From Actinomycetota bacterium (GTDB lineage: Bacteria > Actinomycetota > Actinomycetes > S36-B12), in contig WLND01000121.1 of NCBI GenBank assembly GCA_009726075.1, forward strand, positions 1 to 5,990: a DNA stretch of 5,990 nt. The letters are read 5' to 3'. The position numbers and the translations under genes are program-made. This document shows, one piece after another, positions 1 through 5,990 of the stretch (position 1 is its first letter; every line of letters starts with the position of its first letter). A model generated the notes under the pieces. It was not told the DNA's origin and ran no database searches. It worked only from the letters and a program-made list of their open reading frames with translations.

Positions 1-954
1 CCCCATCGTGGTGATGGGGCGCGACTGCAGCACGAACCACTGGCCCTTCGAGGCCGCCCACTCCACATCCTGGGGCTGCCCGTAATGCGCGTGGATGCGC
101 AGGCCCGTTCGCGCCAGTTCGAGCACCTCGCTCTCCGTGAGCACCTGCTCAGCGGCTCGTCCCGGCGTGAGGTCGCGGCGCTCGTCCCGTCCGTCATCGC
201 CTCGACGGATCTCAACATCCTTGCGTCCCAATCGAACCGAGGCCAGTGTCGGGCCCTCCTTGTCGACGACGTAGGTATCAGGCTCGACTTCGCCCGACAC
301 CACCACCTCGCCGAGTCCGAAGGCTGCCTCGATGACGAGCCGTGACGTGTCACCGGTCGATGGGTCTGCGGTGAACATCACGCCCGATCGCTCCGAGTCG
401 ACCATCTCCTGGACGATGACGGCGAGCGCCGGCTCCTCGACGAGGCGCTGGCTGGCTCGGTAGGACAGCGCTCGGGGCGCATAGAGGGATGCCCAGCACC
501 GCCGTACTGCATCGATGACATCGTCATCCCCGAGGACGTTTGTGAACGTGGAGTTCATGCCGGCGAATGACGTGTCCTCGGCGTCCTCTGCGGTCGCGGA
601 GGATCGAACCGCGACGGCCACCCACTCTCCGAGCCCGTGGTACCCGGCGAGGATCGCCGACTTCAGGTCCTTCGGCACCTCCAGGCGACTGATGATGTCG
701 CCAGCGCGCCCGGCCGCCTCCTCGAGCCGGTCGGGATCATCGAATCCACCGAGTGCTGCCGCATCGCGAAGTTCGTCGCGGAGCCCAGATGCCTCGAGCG
801 CTCGAATGAACGCCTGCGCTGTGACGACGAAACCGGCAGGTACCGGCAGTCCGGCCCGGACGAGCTCGCCGAGATTGGCACCCTTGCCTCCGGCGACCTC
901 GACGTCCTTGCGTCCGAGGTCGGCGAGTCCGACGACCCACGTGTCCTTTGTCAT
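1..954 (-). CDS. ppsA: Phosphoenolpyruvate synthase, N-terminal ATP-binding domain (3' end beyond window)
   Basis: I translated 318 residues from the ATG at 954 down to the window edge with no stop. They form a complete PEP synthase/PPDK-type nucleotide-binding (ATP-grasp-like) domain. Visible motifs are GGKGANLGEL (residues 22-31), RSSATAEDAEDTSFAGM (117-133), QEMVDSERSGVMFTADP (182-198), EAAFGLGE (209-216), and DVEW (296-299) followed by LQSRP (309-313), which closes the domain. The family makes PEP from pyruvate, ATP and water via a phosphohistidine. The phosphohistidine domain and the C-terminal TIM barrel that binds pyruvate lie outside the window, so more than half of a typical ~800-residue enzyme is unseen. 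The similarity runs in line with E. coli PpsA, including the GRKDVEIRR region and HYGQPQDVEW. A rifampicin phosphotransferase or a stand-alone PEP/pyruvate-binding protein remains possible because they share this domain. It follows the carrier-protein gene by 28 nt and probably shares its transcript. Confidence 0.88.
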   Translation of the reverse strand, partial: MTKDTWVVGLADLGRKDVEVAGGKGANLGELVRAGLPVPAGFVVTAQAFIRALEASGLRDELRDAAALGGFDDPDRLEEAAGRAGDIISRLEVPKDLKSAILAGYHGLGEWVAVAVRSSATAEDAEDTSFAGMNSTFTNVLGDDDVIDAVRRCWASLYAPRALSYRASQRLVEEPALAVIVQEMVDSERSGVMFTADPSTGDTSRLVIEAAFGLGEVVVSGEVEPDTYVVDKEGPTLASVRLGRKDVEIRRGDDGRDERRDLTPGRAAEQVLTESEVLELARTGLRIHAHYGQPQDVEWAASKGQWFVLQSRPITTMG

Positions 955-962
955 AGTTCTCA

Positions 963-968
963 CTCCTT
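963..968 (-). promoter_or_regulatory. Shine-Dalgarno sequence for ppsA
   Basis: On the minus strand AAGGAG lies 8 nt upstream of the ATG at 954, in the only true intergenic gap of the window. It is a near-perfect ribosome binding site and fixes the ppsA start. The upstream gene junctions rely on stop/start overlap instead, so PEP synthase can probably be translated independently of its neighbours. Confidence 0.8.
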
Positions 969-982
969 GAATCATGAGGTCG

Positions 983-1243
983 TCAGCCCATCCGCGAACT
1001 GATGTAGTCGGTCATGCCCTGAAGGCTTCGCACCTGCTGGTAATCGCCCTCCGGCACCACCACGCCGGTGCGGGCTGCGATCGCCTCGATCAGCGTTTGA
1101 AAATCGAGGGAGTCAAGATCGGCCGTTCGCCGAAGATCCGCCGTATCGTCTAAGGCGGACGGTTCGATGTCCGGTGCGATGCGCAGGACCTCGTCGAGCA
1201 CAAGTGCGCGCACTGCGTCGCCTGCAGCCTTATGCCCGTTCAT
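983..1243 (-). CDS. Stand-alone acyl carrier protein (phosphopantetheine-binding)
   Basis: This is an 86-residue protein, the usual size of a type II acyl carrier protein. It has the phosphopantetheine attachment motif DLDSLDF, with Ser45 as the predicted attachment residue, followed by the expected helix LIEAIAARTGVVVPEGDY and a terminal helix around MTDYISSRM. The N-terminal helix contains VRALVLDEVLRIAPDI. The ATG at 1243 is chosen because its first bases form an ATGA overlap with the E2 stop and GGAGG lies 4 nt upstream. A longer in-frame reading upstream exists but is only the E2 gene read in another frame. A carrier must be converted to the holo form by a phosphopantetheinyl transferase, and none is encoded here. 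No fatty-acid, polyketide or peptide synthase gene is nearby. Its neighbours are the pyruvate dehydrogenase genes, so its partner may be E2 or the acyl-CoA ligase. That is inferred from position only, and the true acyl cargo is unknown. Confidence 0.88.
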   Translation of the reverse strand: MNGHKAAGDAVRALVLDEVLRIAPDIEPSALDDTADLRRTADLDSLDFQTLIEAIAARTGVVVPEGDYQQVRSLQGMTDYISSRMG

Positions 1244-2403
1244 AACGCCTCCGGGCGCCGCAGCAGTTCGTCGATCGCCTCGAGGAGCAGGCCGCCGCGA
1301 TGGCCGTCGCTCACCCGATGGTCGGCGGCGAGGGTCACGGCAACGGTCGGGCGAACCGTGAGCATGCCGTCGACAGCCCAGGGCCGTTCGACGACGCGGC
1401 CGAAGCCGACGAGCGCGACCTGCGGCGGGTAGATCACCCCGTGGACTATCTCGGCCCCCCGATCGCCCAGGCTCGTGACCGTGAGCGTCGGGTCCGACAT
1501 CTCCGATCCGCGCAGGCGCCCGTTCCGCGCCCGCCCGACGAGATCCTTCATGCGCTGCATCAGTTCCTCGATCGGCAGCGCATCGGCGTCGTGAAGCGCC
1601 GGGGCGATCAGGCCTCCCCCGCGCAGCGACACGGCAATGCCGAGGTGCACATGGTCCTGCTGCTCGAAGGTGCCGTCGCGATAGAAGCCGTTGAGTTCTG
1701 GCACCGTCCGCACGGCGAGGGCCGTGGCCTTCAGCATCAGTGCCGCCGTCAGGACCCGCTCGGCGACAGGACGCCCAGCGTTCAAGGCGGCAAGCCACTC
1801 GGTCGCTGCGCGCATGTCGATCGTGCTCTGCAGGTAGTAGTGGGGGATCTCGCGCTTGGACCTTGCCATGAGGGCACCGATGGCCGTGCGCATGGCAGCC
1901 GACCGATCACCTGCGTCGGTCGTCGCCGCCCGCGCGGCCGAGGCCTTTTGGACGACGCCCCCTGCCGATCGCTCGACGTCGTCGACCGTGAGCACCCCGC
2001 CCTTGCCGCTGCCCTGCACCGCAGCGAGGTCGACGCCGAGTTCCTTGGCCCGCCGCCTGGCCAGCGGCGAGGCGGCAACGCGGCGCTGCGCGCGCGGTGG
2101 CGGCGTCGTGGGAGCCGGGCCGGAAGCCGGCGTGGGACCAGGAGCGGATCGGGCAATCGGAGTCGGCCCCGATTTTTCGATCACAGCAAGGGGCATTCCG
2201 ACCGGCACGGTCTCCCCCGGCTCCACGAGCAGTCGACCCAATCGTCCGTCCTCGAAGATCTCGATCTCGATCGCCGATTTCTCAGTGTCGACGACCGCCA
2301 CGATGTCGCCGCGATGCACTTCGTCGCCGGGCTGCACGAGCCACTCCAGCAGCGTCCCCTCCGTCATGTCCGCACCGAGCGACGGCATACGGAACTCACT
2401 CAC
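1240..2403 (-). CDS. pdhC: Dihydrolipoamide acyltransferase (E2) of a pyruvate-dehydrogenase-type complex
   Basis: The protein has 387 residues if the GTG at 2403 is used, giving the family-typical opening MSEFRMPSLGADM. A single lipoyl domain spans about residues 1-77, with the lipoylated lysine K42 in DTEKSA. A short Pro/Ala-rich linker follows (about 78-108), then a peripheral-subunit-binding domain (about 109-146, ASPLARRRAKELGVDL...GSGKGGVLTVDDV). The catalytic acyltransferase domain runs from about 168 to the end and contains the active-site DHRVSDG with His362 and Asp366. E2 takes acetyl from E1 on its lipoyl arm and transfers it to CoA. The binding domain normally anchors E1 and/or E3, although no E3 gene is present here. 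The GTG overlaps the end of E1 beta by 8 nt. An ATG at 2388 (residue 6) is a possible alternative, and neither has a strong ribosome binding site. The residue after DG is His rather than the usual Ala. An acetoin or branched-chain E2 is possible, but the neighbours favour pyruvate. Confidence 0.92.
   Translation of the reverse strand: MSEFRMPSLGADMTEGTLLEWLVQPGDEVHRGDIVAVVDTEKSAIEIEIFEDGRLGRLLVEPGETVPVGMPLAVIEKSGPTPIARSAPGPTPASGPAPTTPPPRAQRRVAASPLARRRAKELGVDLAAVQGSGKGGVLTVDDVERSAGGVVQKASAARAATTDAGDRSAAMRTAIGALMARSKREIPHYYLQSTIDMRAATEWLAALNAGRPVAERVLTAALMLKATALAVRTVPELNGFYRDGTFEQQDHVHLGIAVSLRGGGLIAPALHDADALPIEELMQRMKDLVGRARNGRLRGSEMSDPTLTVTSLGDRGAEIVHGVIYPPQVALVGFGRVVERPWAVDGMLTVRPTVAVTLAADHRVSDGHRGGLLLEAIDELLRRPEAL
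1248..1252 (-). promoter_or_regulatory. Shine-Dalgarno sequence for the carrier-protein gene, inside the end of the E2 gene
   Basis: GGAGG on the minus strand lies 4 nt before the ATG at 1243, within the last codons of the E2 gene. Together with the ATGA stop/start overlap it supports the 86-residue start and suggests translational coupling to E2. Confidence 0.65.
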
Positions 2404-3451
2404 GGCTGCCCACCGTTGCTCGCGCGGCCGCGACGATGCGATCGACGTTTGGCAGCGTGGCCTGCTCGAGGTGACGCGCATACGCGATGGGGGCCTCAAG
2501 TGCGGCAACGCGCGCCACCGGGGCGTCGAGGTCGTAGAAGCACTCCTCGCCGATGCGTGCCGCAACCTCGGCCGAGAGCCCCACGCTGCGCCAGCCCTCG
2601 TCGACGACGACCGCACGGTGGGTTCGGGACACCGAAGTCAGCAGGGTTGCGTCATCGATCGGCCGCAGGACGCGCAGGTCGATCACTTCGGCTGAAATCT
2701 GCTCGGCTGCAAGAACCTCTGCCGCTTCGAGGCACAGCCGCAGGCTGCCTCCGTGTGTCACGAGCGTGATGTCGTCGCCCGCACGGCGAACGGCCGCGTG
2801 CTCGATGCCTGCCGTGGTCGGGCCGCTCGGTAGGTCTCCCGCGCCGTCGCTTGAGTTGTAGAGCGAACCGTGCTCGAAGATGATCACCGGATCAGGGCTC
2901 TCGAGCGCCGGCCACAGCATCGAACGTGCATCGGCAACCGTCGCGGGCGCAAGGACCCTCAGCCCGGGGATGTGGGCGTAGAAGCCCTCGAGGGAGTGCG
3001 AGTGCTGGGCCGCGAGCTGCCGGCCTCCACCGGTGGTCATGCGGATCACGAGGGGCACGTTGAACTGGCCGCCGCTCATGTGCAGCATCGTCGCGGCCGA
3101 GTTGAGGATCTGGTCGAGGGCGAGCAGCGAGAAGTTCACGGTCATGATTTCGACGATGGGCCGCATGCCGCCGAGGGCAGCGCCGATGCCCGCGCCGACG
3201 AACCCCGACTCCGATAGCGGCGTATCGCGGATCCGGGCCTCGCCGAACTCCTCGAGCAGGCCCAGGCTCACTCCGAAGCCGCCCCCGTAGCGTCCGACGT
3301 CCTCCCCCATGAGAAATACGCGATCATCGCGGATCATGGCCTCTCGGATCGCCTCACGCATGGCCTCGCGGTAGGTCATTGGCCTCGCGGCGGCCTCGGG
3401 CGGGGGCCCGGGGCGAGACTTCGGATGCGCAAGGGCGCGCGCGCCGCTCAC
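2396..3451 (-). CDS. pdhB: Pyruvate dehydrogenase-type E1 component, beta subunit
   Basis: The protein has 351 residues from a GTG at 3451. It has the transketolase pyrimidine-binding domain (about 25-200) and the transketolase C-terminal domain (about 220-340). Typical motifs are MGEDVGRYGG (48-57), DTPLSESGFVGAGIGAA (76-92), where Glu81 matches the glutamate that activates thiamine diphosphate, AAQHSHSLEGFYAHIPGL (147-164), and DLRVLRPID (258-266). E1 beta pairs with E1 alpha to form the thiamine-diphosphate site that decarboxylates pyruvate and acetylates the E2 lipoyl group. The GTG start overlaps the E1 alpha stop as GTGA. The conserved fold only begins near Met25 (ATG at 3379, MTYREAM), preceded by a Pro/Ala/Arg-rich stretch. 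The real start could therefore be 3379, giving 327 residues, close to typical beta subunits. Neither start has a convincing Shine-Dalgarno sequence. Substrate specificity (pyruvate, acetoin or branched-chain keto acid) cannot be proven from motifs. Confidence 0.92.
   Translation of the reverse strand: MSGARALAHPKSRPGPPPEAAARPMTYREAMREAIREAMIRDDRVFLMGEDVGRYGGGFGVSLGLLEEFGEARIRDTPLSESGFVGAGIGAALGGMRPIVEIMTVNFSLLALDQILNSAATMLHMSGGQFNVPLVIRMTTGGGRQLAAQHSHSLEGFYAHIPGLRVLAPATVADARSMLWPALESPDPVIIFEHGSLYNSSDGAGDLPSGPTTAGIEHAAVRRAGDDITLVTHGGSLRLCLEAAEVLAAEQISAEVIDLRVLRPIDDATLLTSVSRTHRAVVVDEGWRSVGLSAEVAARIGEECFYDLDAPVARVAALEAPIAYARHLEQATLPNVDRIVAAARATVGSRE
3335..3370 (-). repeat. Imperfect 3 x 12-nt tandem repeat within the E1 beta gene
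   Basis: Residues 28-39 of E1 beta read REAM-REAI-REAM. The three 12-nt units on the minus strand differ only at a few third positions and in one Met/Ile codon. It lies in the first helix of the conserved fold, where a charged amphipathic helix is expected, so it is probably protein sequence constraint rather than a functional DNA repeat. Confidence 0.45.
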
Positions 3452-4455
3452 GACGCACGCTCGCTGGGCCCGGCGGCCCCATCGCTCAGGACGAAGCGCA
3501 GCAGGTCGGCGATCGGCTCATCGTGACCCGCCTCGGCGAAGGCGACCGAGCGATCGACTTCTGCCATGACCCCTGCATCAATGCCCTGGAGCGCTTCATC
3601 GTCGGCGAGTCCGGTGTCGCGCAGGCGCTCCTCTGAGAGTGCCAGCGGATCGCGCTGCTTCCACTGCTCGATCTCGGCCCTGTCGCGGTAGCGATCGGGG
3701 TCGTACATCGAGTGCGCCCTGAAGCGGTAGGTGCGTGCCTCGAGGAACACCGGCCCGCCCCCGGACCTGATATGGGCAACGGCCCTATCGGCGGTCTGCC
3801 ACATTGCCTCGACGTCCATCCCATCGCACGACCACGCCGGGATCTCGTACGACGCGGCCTTCACCGCGAGGTTGGTCTCCGACTCTGAGCGGTCCAGCGC
3901 CGTGCCCATCGCGTAGCGGTTGTTCTCGCAGACGAACAGGACCGGTAGGTGCCACAGGGCAGCAAGATTGGCCGCCTCGTGGAACTCGCCCTCGGCCATG
4001 GCTCCCTCGCCGAAGAAGCAGGCCGTGACCCGCTCCCGGCCAAGCATCGAGTCGGCGAGCGCGAGTCCGACCGCAAGGGGGATGCCGCCCCCCACGATTG
4101 CATTGCCGCCGTATAACCTCGTCGCCGCATCGAAGAGGTGCATCGAGCCTCCGCGACCGCGGCACACCCCCTCGATCCGCCCGAACATCTCGGCCATGAT
4201 CGCGTCCATCGCGATCCCGCGCACCAATGCGTGGCCGTGGTCGCGGTAGGTGGTCACGAGGGCATCGTCCGGCTCGAGATTCGCGATCACCCCGGTCGCG
4301 ACCGCCTCCTGTCCTATGTAGAGGTGGACGAAGCCCCGCACGCGTTCGGCAGAGTAAAGCTCCGCGCAGCGCTCCTCGAAGCGCCGGATCCGCAGCATCT
4401 GCCTATGCAACTCGAGCAGGTCGGGGGATGTCCTCGCTCGCTGGCGCCCGGTCAC
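3448..4455 (-). CDS. pdhA: Pyruvate dehydrogenase-type E1 component, alpha subunit
   Basis: The protein has 335 residues, a normal length for bacterial E1 alpha. It starts at a GTG that overlaps the ligase stop as GTGA. Family landmarks in order are RRFEERCAELY (24-34), GFVHLYIGQEAVATGV (41-56), TTYRDHGHAL (68-77, conserved His73), RGRGGSMHLFD (99-109), the thiamine-diphosphate/Mg motif GEGA (149-152) through ENN (177-179), and YRFRAHSMYDPDRYR (243-257), which matches the active-site loop of pyruvate dehydrogenases. With E1 beta it decarboxylates the 2-oxo acid and reductively acylates lipoyl-E2. The cofactor motif has Glu150 where most family members carry Asp (GDGA). This may be a subfamily feature rather than a defect, since every other active-site element is intact. 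AMGTALDRS after ENN resembles pyruvate enzymes (NRYAMGT) more than acetoin dehydrogenases. Its neighbours, acetate ligase upstream and E1 beta/E2 downstream, fit an acetyl-CoA-forming role. Confidence 0.93.
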   Translation of the reverse strand: MTGRQRARTSPDLLELHRQMLRIRRFEERCAELYSAERVRGFVHLYIGQEAVATGVIANLEPDDALVTTYRDHGHALVRGIAMDAIMAEMFGRIEGVCRGRGGSMHLFDAATRLYGGNAIVGGGIPLAVGLALADSMLGRERVTACFFGEGAMAEGEFHEAANLAALWHLPVLFVCENNRYAMGTALDRSESETNLAVKAASYEIPAWSCDGMDVEAMWQTADRAVAHIRSGGGPVFLEARTYRFRAHSMYDPDRYRDRAEIEQWKQRDPLALSEERLRDTGLADDEALQGIDAGVMAEVDRSVAFAEAGHDEPIADLLRFVLSDGAAGPSERAS

Positions 4456-5990
4456 CGCTGCGCCCCGAGCGTCGACAGGTCTCCGTCGGGCAGGCCGAGC
4501 ACGCGAGCCTTGAGCACCCGCCTCATGATCTTGCCGCTCTGGGTATGCGGGAGCACCGGCTCGAACATGACCTTGCGCGGAGCCACCGCCGATCCGAGTC
4601 GCTTGCGCGCGAACCCGATGATGTCGCGCTGAAGGGCCTCGGTTGGCCGCACACCGGAACCGAGGGCCACGAAGGCCTGCACGGTCTCGCCGACCATCGG
4701 GTCAGGCACACCGATGACGGCCGCCTCCACCACCGCCGGGTGCTCCATGAGCACGCTCTCGACCTCGAAGGGGCCGATGAGGTGCCCGGCAGACTTGATC
4801 ACGTCATCACCGCGACTGACGAACCACACATAGCCGTCGGAGTCGATGCGAGCGAGGTCGCCCGACAGGTACCAGCCGCCGGCGAAGCATGCGGCGTATC
4901 GCTCCGGGGCATTGAGGTAGGCGCGCATCATCGACGGCCACGGCGTGCGGATGGCCAGTTCACCCTGCTCCCCCGGCTGGTCGACGAGCACCGGCTCCCC
5001 GTCGGCCGACAGCACGCGCTCCCCCTCGTCGTTGTGGCGGACGAGGCGGATCTCGATGCCGGGCAAGGGCTTGCCCATCGAGCCTGGACGGATCGGCATG
5101 CTGGCGAAGTTCGAGATCATGATCGCGCCAGTCTCGGTCTGCCACCACGTGTCGTGGATGGCCTTGCCGAGCAGCTCCTCCCCCCATGCGACAACCTCCG
5201 CGTTGAGTGGCTCGCCGACGCTCGCAACATGGCGGAGGGCACTGAGGTCACGTCCGGCGATCGGGGCGCGTCCCGCCTTCATCAGCATGCGCAGGGCGGT
5301 AGGGGCGGTGTACCAGACGTTCACGCGTTCGCGCTCGAGGATGTCCATCCAGCGGAAGGCGTCGAACTCGCACTCGTCGATGACGCACGTGACCCCGCAG
5401 GTGAGCGGCGCGACCAGTCCGTATGACGTGCCCGTCACCCAGCCCGGATCGGCCGTGCACCAGAACACGTCGCCATCGCGCAGGTCGAGTGCGAATCGCC
5501 CGGTCGCATGATGGGCCACCGCGGCATCGTGCACGTGCACCGCGCCCTTCGGCATACCCGTCGTGCCGCTCGTGAAGTGCACGAACGCCGCATCCTCGGG
5601 GTTTGTCTCCTCGATCAGATACGTGTCGCTCGCCTCAGCCATCAACGGCGCGAGCCAGTGCACCCCCGGCTCGGGGGCGATCTCCGAGAGCGGCCCGATG
5701 AGGAGCACGTGGACGAGGTCCGGCAACTGGTCTCGAATCGGGGCGATCTTGTGCTGATAGGCATCTGCGGTCGTGACGAGCACCCGGCCCCGTCCGGCCT
5801 GCATCCGCTGGCGCACGGGATCCGGGCCGAACGCCGAGAACAGCGGCGCCACCGCGCAGCGTGCCTTGAGCGCGCCCAGCATGGCGACATACAGGTCGGG
5901 CAGTCGCCCGCTCAGGCCGAACATGATTTCGCCGGGCTGCACGCCGAGGCCCTCGAGCACATTGGCGAACCTGCTGGATTCGCGCGACAG
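4452..5990 (-). CDS. acsA: Acetate--CoA ligase, AcsA type (5' end beyond window)
   Basis: There are 512 visible residues plus a stop. The frame stays open to the window edge, and the family sequence LSRESSRFANVL continues through position 5990, so the GTG at 5960 is not the start. Roughly 60-130 N-terminal residues are missing. It is an ANL-superfamily adenylate-forming enzyme converting acetate, ATP and CoA to acetyl-CoA. Visible-residue positions are: P-loop TSGTTGMPKG (140-149), DPGWVTG (181-187), DTWWQTETG (280-288), YLSGD (374-378), the hinge/adenylate region SRGDDVIKSAGHLIGPFEVES (392-412), and SGKIMRR near the end, with catalytic Lys487. The tryptophan in WWQTETG and the WVTG residues match the acetate pocket of acetyl-CoA synthetases. 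The order of motifs and the ending PDGDLSTL resemble the Bacillus AcsA branch. Propionate or another short acid is possible. Lys487 is the site commonly controlled by reversible acetylation, but no acetyltransferase or deacetylase gene is seen here. Confidence 0.92.
   Translation of the reverse strand: MSRESSRFANVLEGLGVQPGEIMFGLSGRLPDLYVAMLGALKARCAVAPLFSAFGPDPVRQRMQAGRGRVLVTTADAYQHKIAPIRDQLPDLVHVLLIGPLSEIAPEPGVHWLAPLMAEASDTYLIEETNPEDAAFVHFTSGTTGMPKGAVHVHDAAVAHHATGRFALDLRDGDVFWCTADPGWVTGTSYGLVAPLTCGVTCVIDECEFDAFRWMDILERERVNVWYTAPTALRMLMKAGRAPIAGRDLSALRHVASVGEPLNAEVVAWGEELLGKAIHDTWWQTETGAIMISNFASMPIRPGSMGKPLPGIEIRLVRHNDEGERVLSADGEPVLVDQPGEQGELAIRTPWPSMMRAYLNAPERYAACFAGGWYLSGDLARIDSDGYVWFVSRGDDVIKSAGHLIGPFEVESVLMEHPAVVEAAVIGVPDPMVGETVQAFVALGSGVRPTEALQRDIIGFARKRLGSAVAPRKVMFEPVLPHTQSGKIMRRVLKARVLGLPDGDLSTLGAQR

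Larger units (their letters stand above)
1..5990 (-). other. Probable single operon acsA-pdhA-pdhB-pdhC-ACP-ppsA
   Basis: Six genes lie on the same strand. The junctions are GTGA (4452-4455), GTGA (3448-3451), an 8-nt overlap (2396-2403), ATGA (1240-1243), and one 28-nt gap (955-982). No gap is long enough for an internal promoter or terminator, and none is visible. This supports one transcript with coupled translation through the first five genes. The operon boundaries lie outside the window. The operon call is an inference from spacing. Confidence 0.85.

Noticed and set aside
955..982. Possible hairpin or regulatory element in the gap before ppsA.
   Set aside because: Only a 4-bp CTCA/TGAG pairing is possible and there is no T-run. 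The gap is explained by the Shine-Dalgarno sequence.
983..1798. A 271-residue frame containing the carrier protein, which could suggest a large fused protein.
   Set aside because: Everything before the ATG at 1243 is E2 sequence read out of frame, rich in Arg and Ala with no domain. The GGAGG and ATGA overlap support the short start.
2404..2616. In-frame N-terminal extension of E2 up to position 2616.
   Set aside because: It overlaps the conserved C-terminal domain of E1 beta and reads as low-complexity Arg/Ser/Ala. The lipoyl domain starts naturally at MSEFRMPSLG.
1300..2769. Long plus-strand open frame (489 codons) opposite E2 and E1 beta.
   Set aside because: It is antisense to two genes with clear domain homology, its translation is rich in Arg, Gly and Pro with no recognisable domain, and such frames are expected opposite high-GC genes.
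4227..5426. Plus-strand open frame of 399 codons opposite the acetate ligase and E1 alpha.
   Set aside because: It shows the same GC-driven antisense pattern. The minus-strand frame carries all ANL motifs, and no ribosome binding site or domain supports the plus frame.
5958..5960. GTG as the start of the acetate ligase.
   Set aside because: Conserved ligase sequence (LSRESSRFAN) continues in frame upstream to the window edge, so the true start is outside.

Overview
The window is a tightly packed block of six genes, all on the minus strand and almost certainly one operon. It is very GC-rich (about two thirds G+C by eye), uses GTG starts freely, and ends every complete gene with TGA. This suggests a high-GC bacterium. 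An actinobacterium is a reasonable guess, but other high-GC phyla cannot be excluded from the sequence. I see no mobile element, RNA gene, CRISPR array or plus-strand gene.

In the direction of transcription (high to low coordinates) the order is: (1) an AcsA-type acetate--CoA ligase, 5' end outside the window (4452-5990); (2) a pyruvate-dehydrogenase-type E1 alpha subunit (3448-4455); (3) E1 beta (2396-3451); (4) E2 dihydrolipoamide acyltransferase with one lipoyl domain (1240-2403); (5) an 86-residue acyl-carrier-type protein with a DSL phosphopantetheine site (983-1243); (6) the N-terminal ATP-binding domain of a phosphoenolpyruvate synthase, 3' end outside the window (1-954). The first four junctions are gene overlaps of 4 to 8 nt. 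The only intergenic gap is 28 nt before ppsA, and it carries a good Shine-Dalgarno sequence. No promoter or terminator is visible, so the operon probably extends past both edges.

Functionally the genes surround the pyruvate/acetyl-CoA/PEP node. AcsA activates acetate to acetyl-CoA, E1-E2 converts pyruvate to acetyl-CoA via lipoyl-bound acetyl, and PEP synthase turns pyruvate into PEP. No E3 (dihydrolipoamide dehydrogenase) gene is present, so the lipoyl groups would have to be reoxidised by an E3 encoded elsewhere. The most unusual element is the free-standing carrier protein translationally coupled to E2. It raises the possibility that acyl groups from the E2 lipoyl arm, or from the ligase, are passed to a phosphopantetheine carrier. 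That idea is inference from gene order only.
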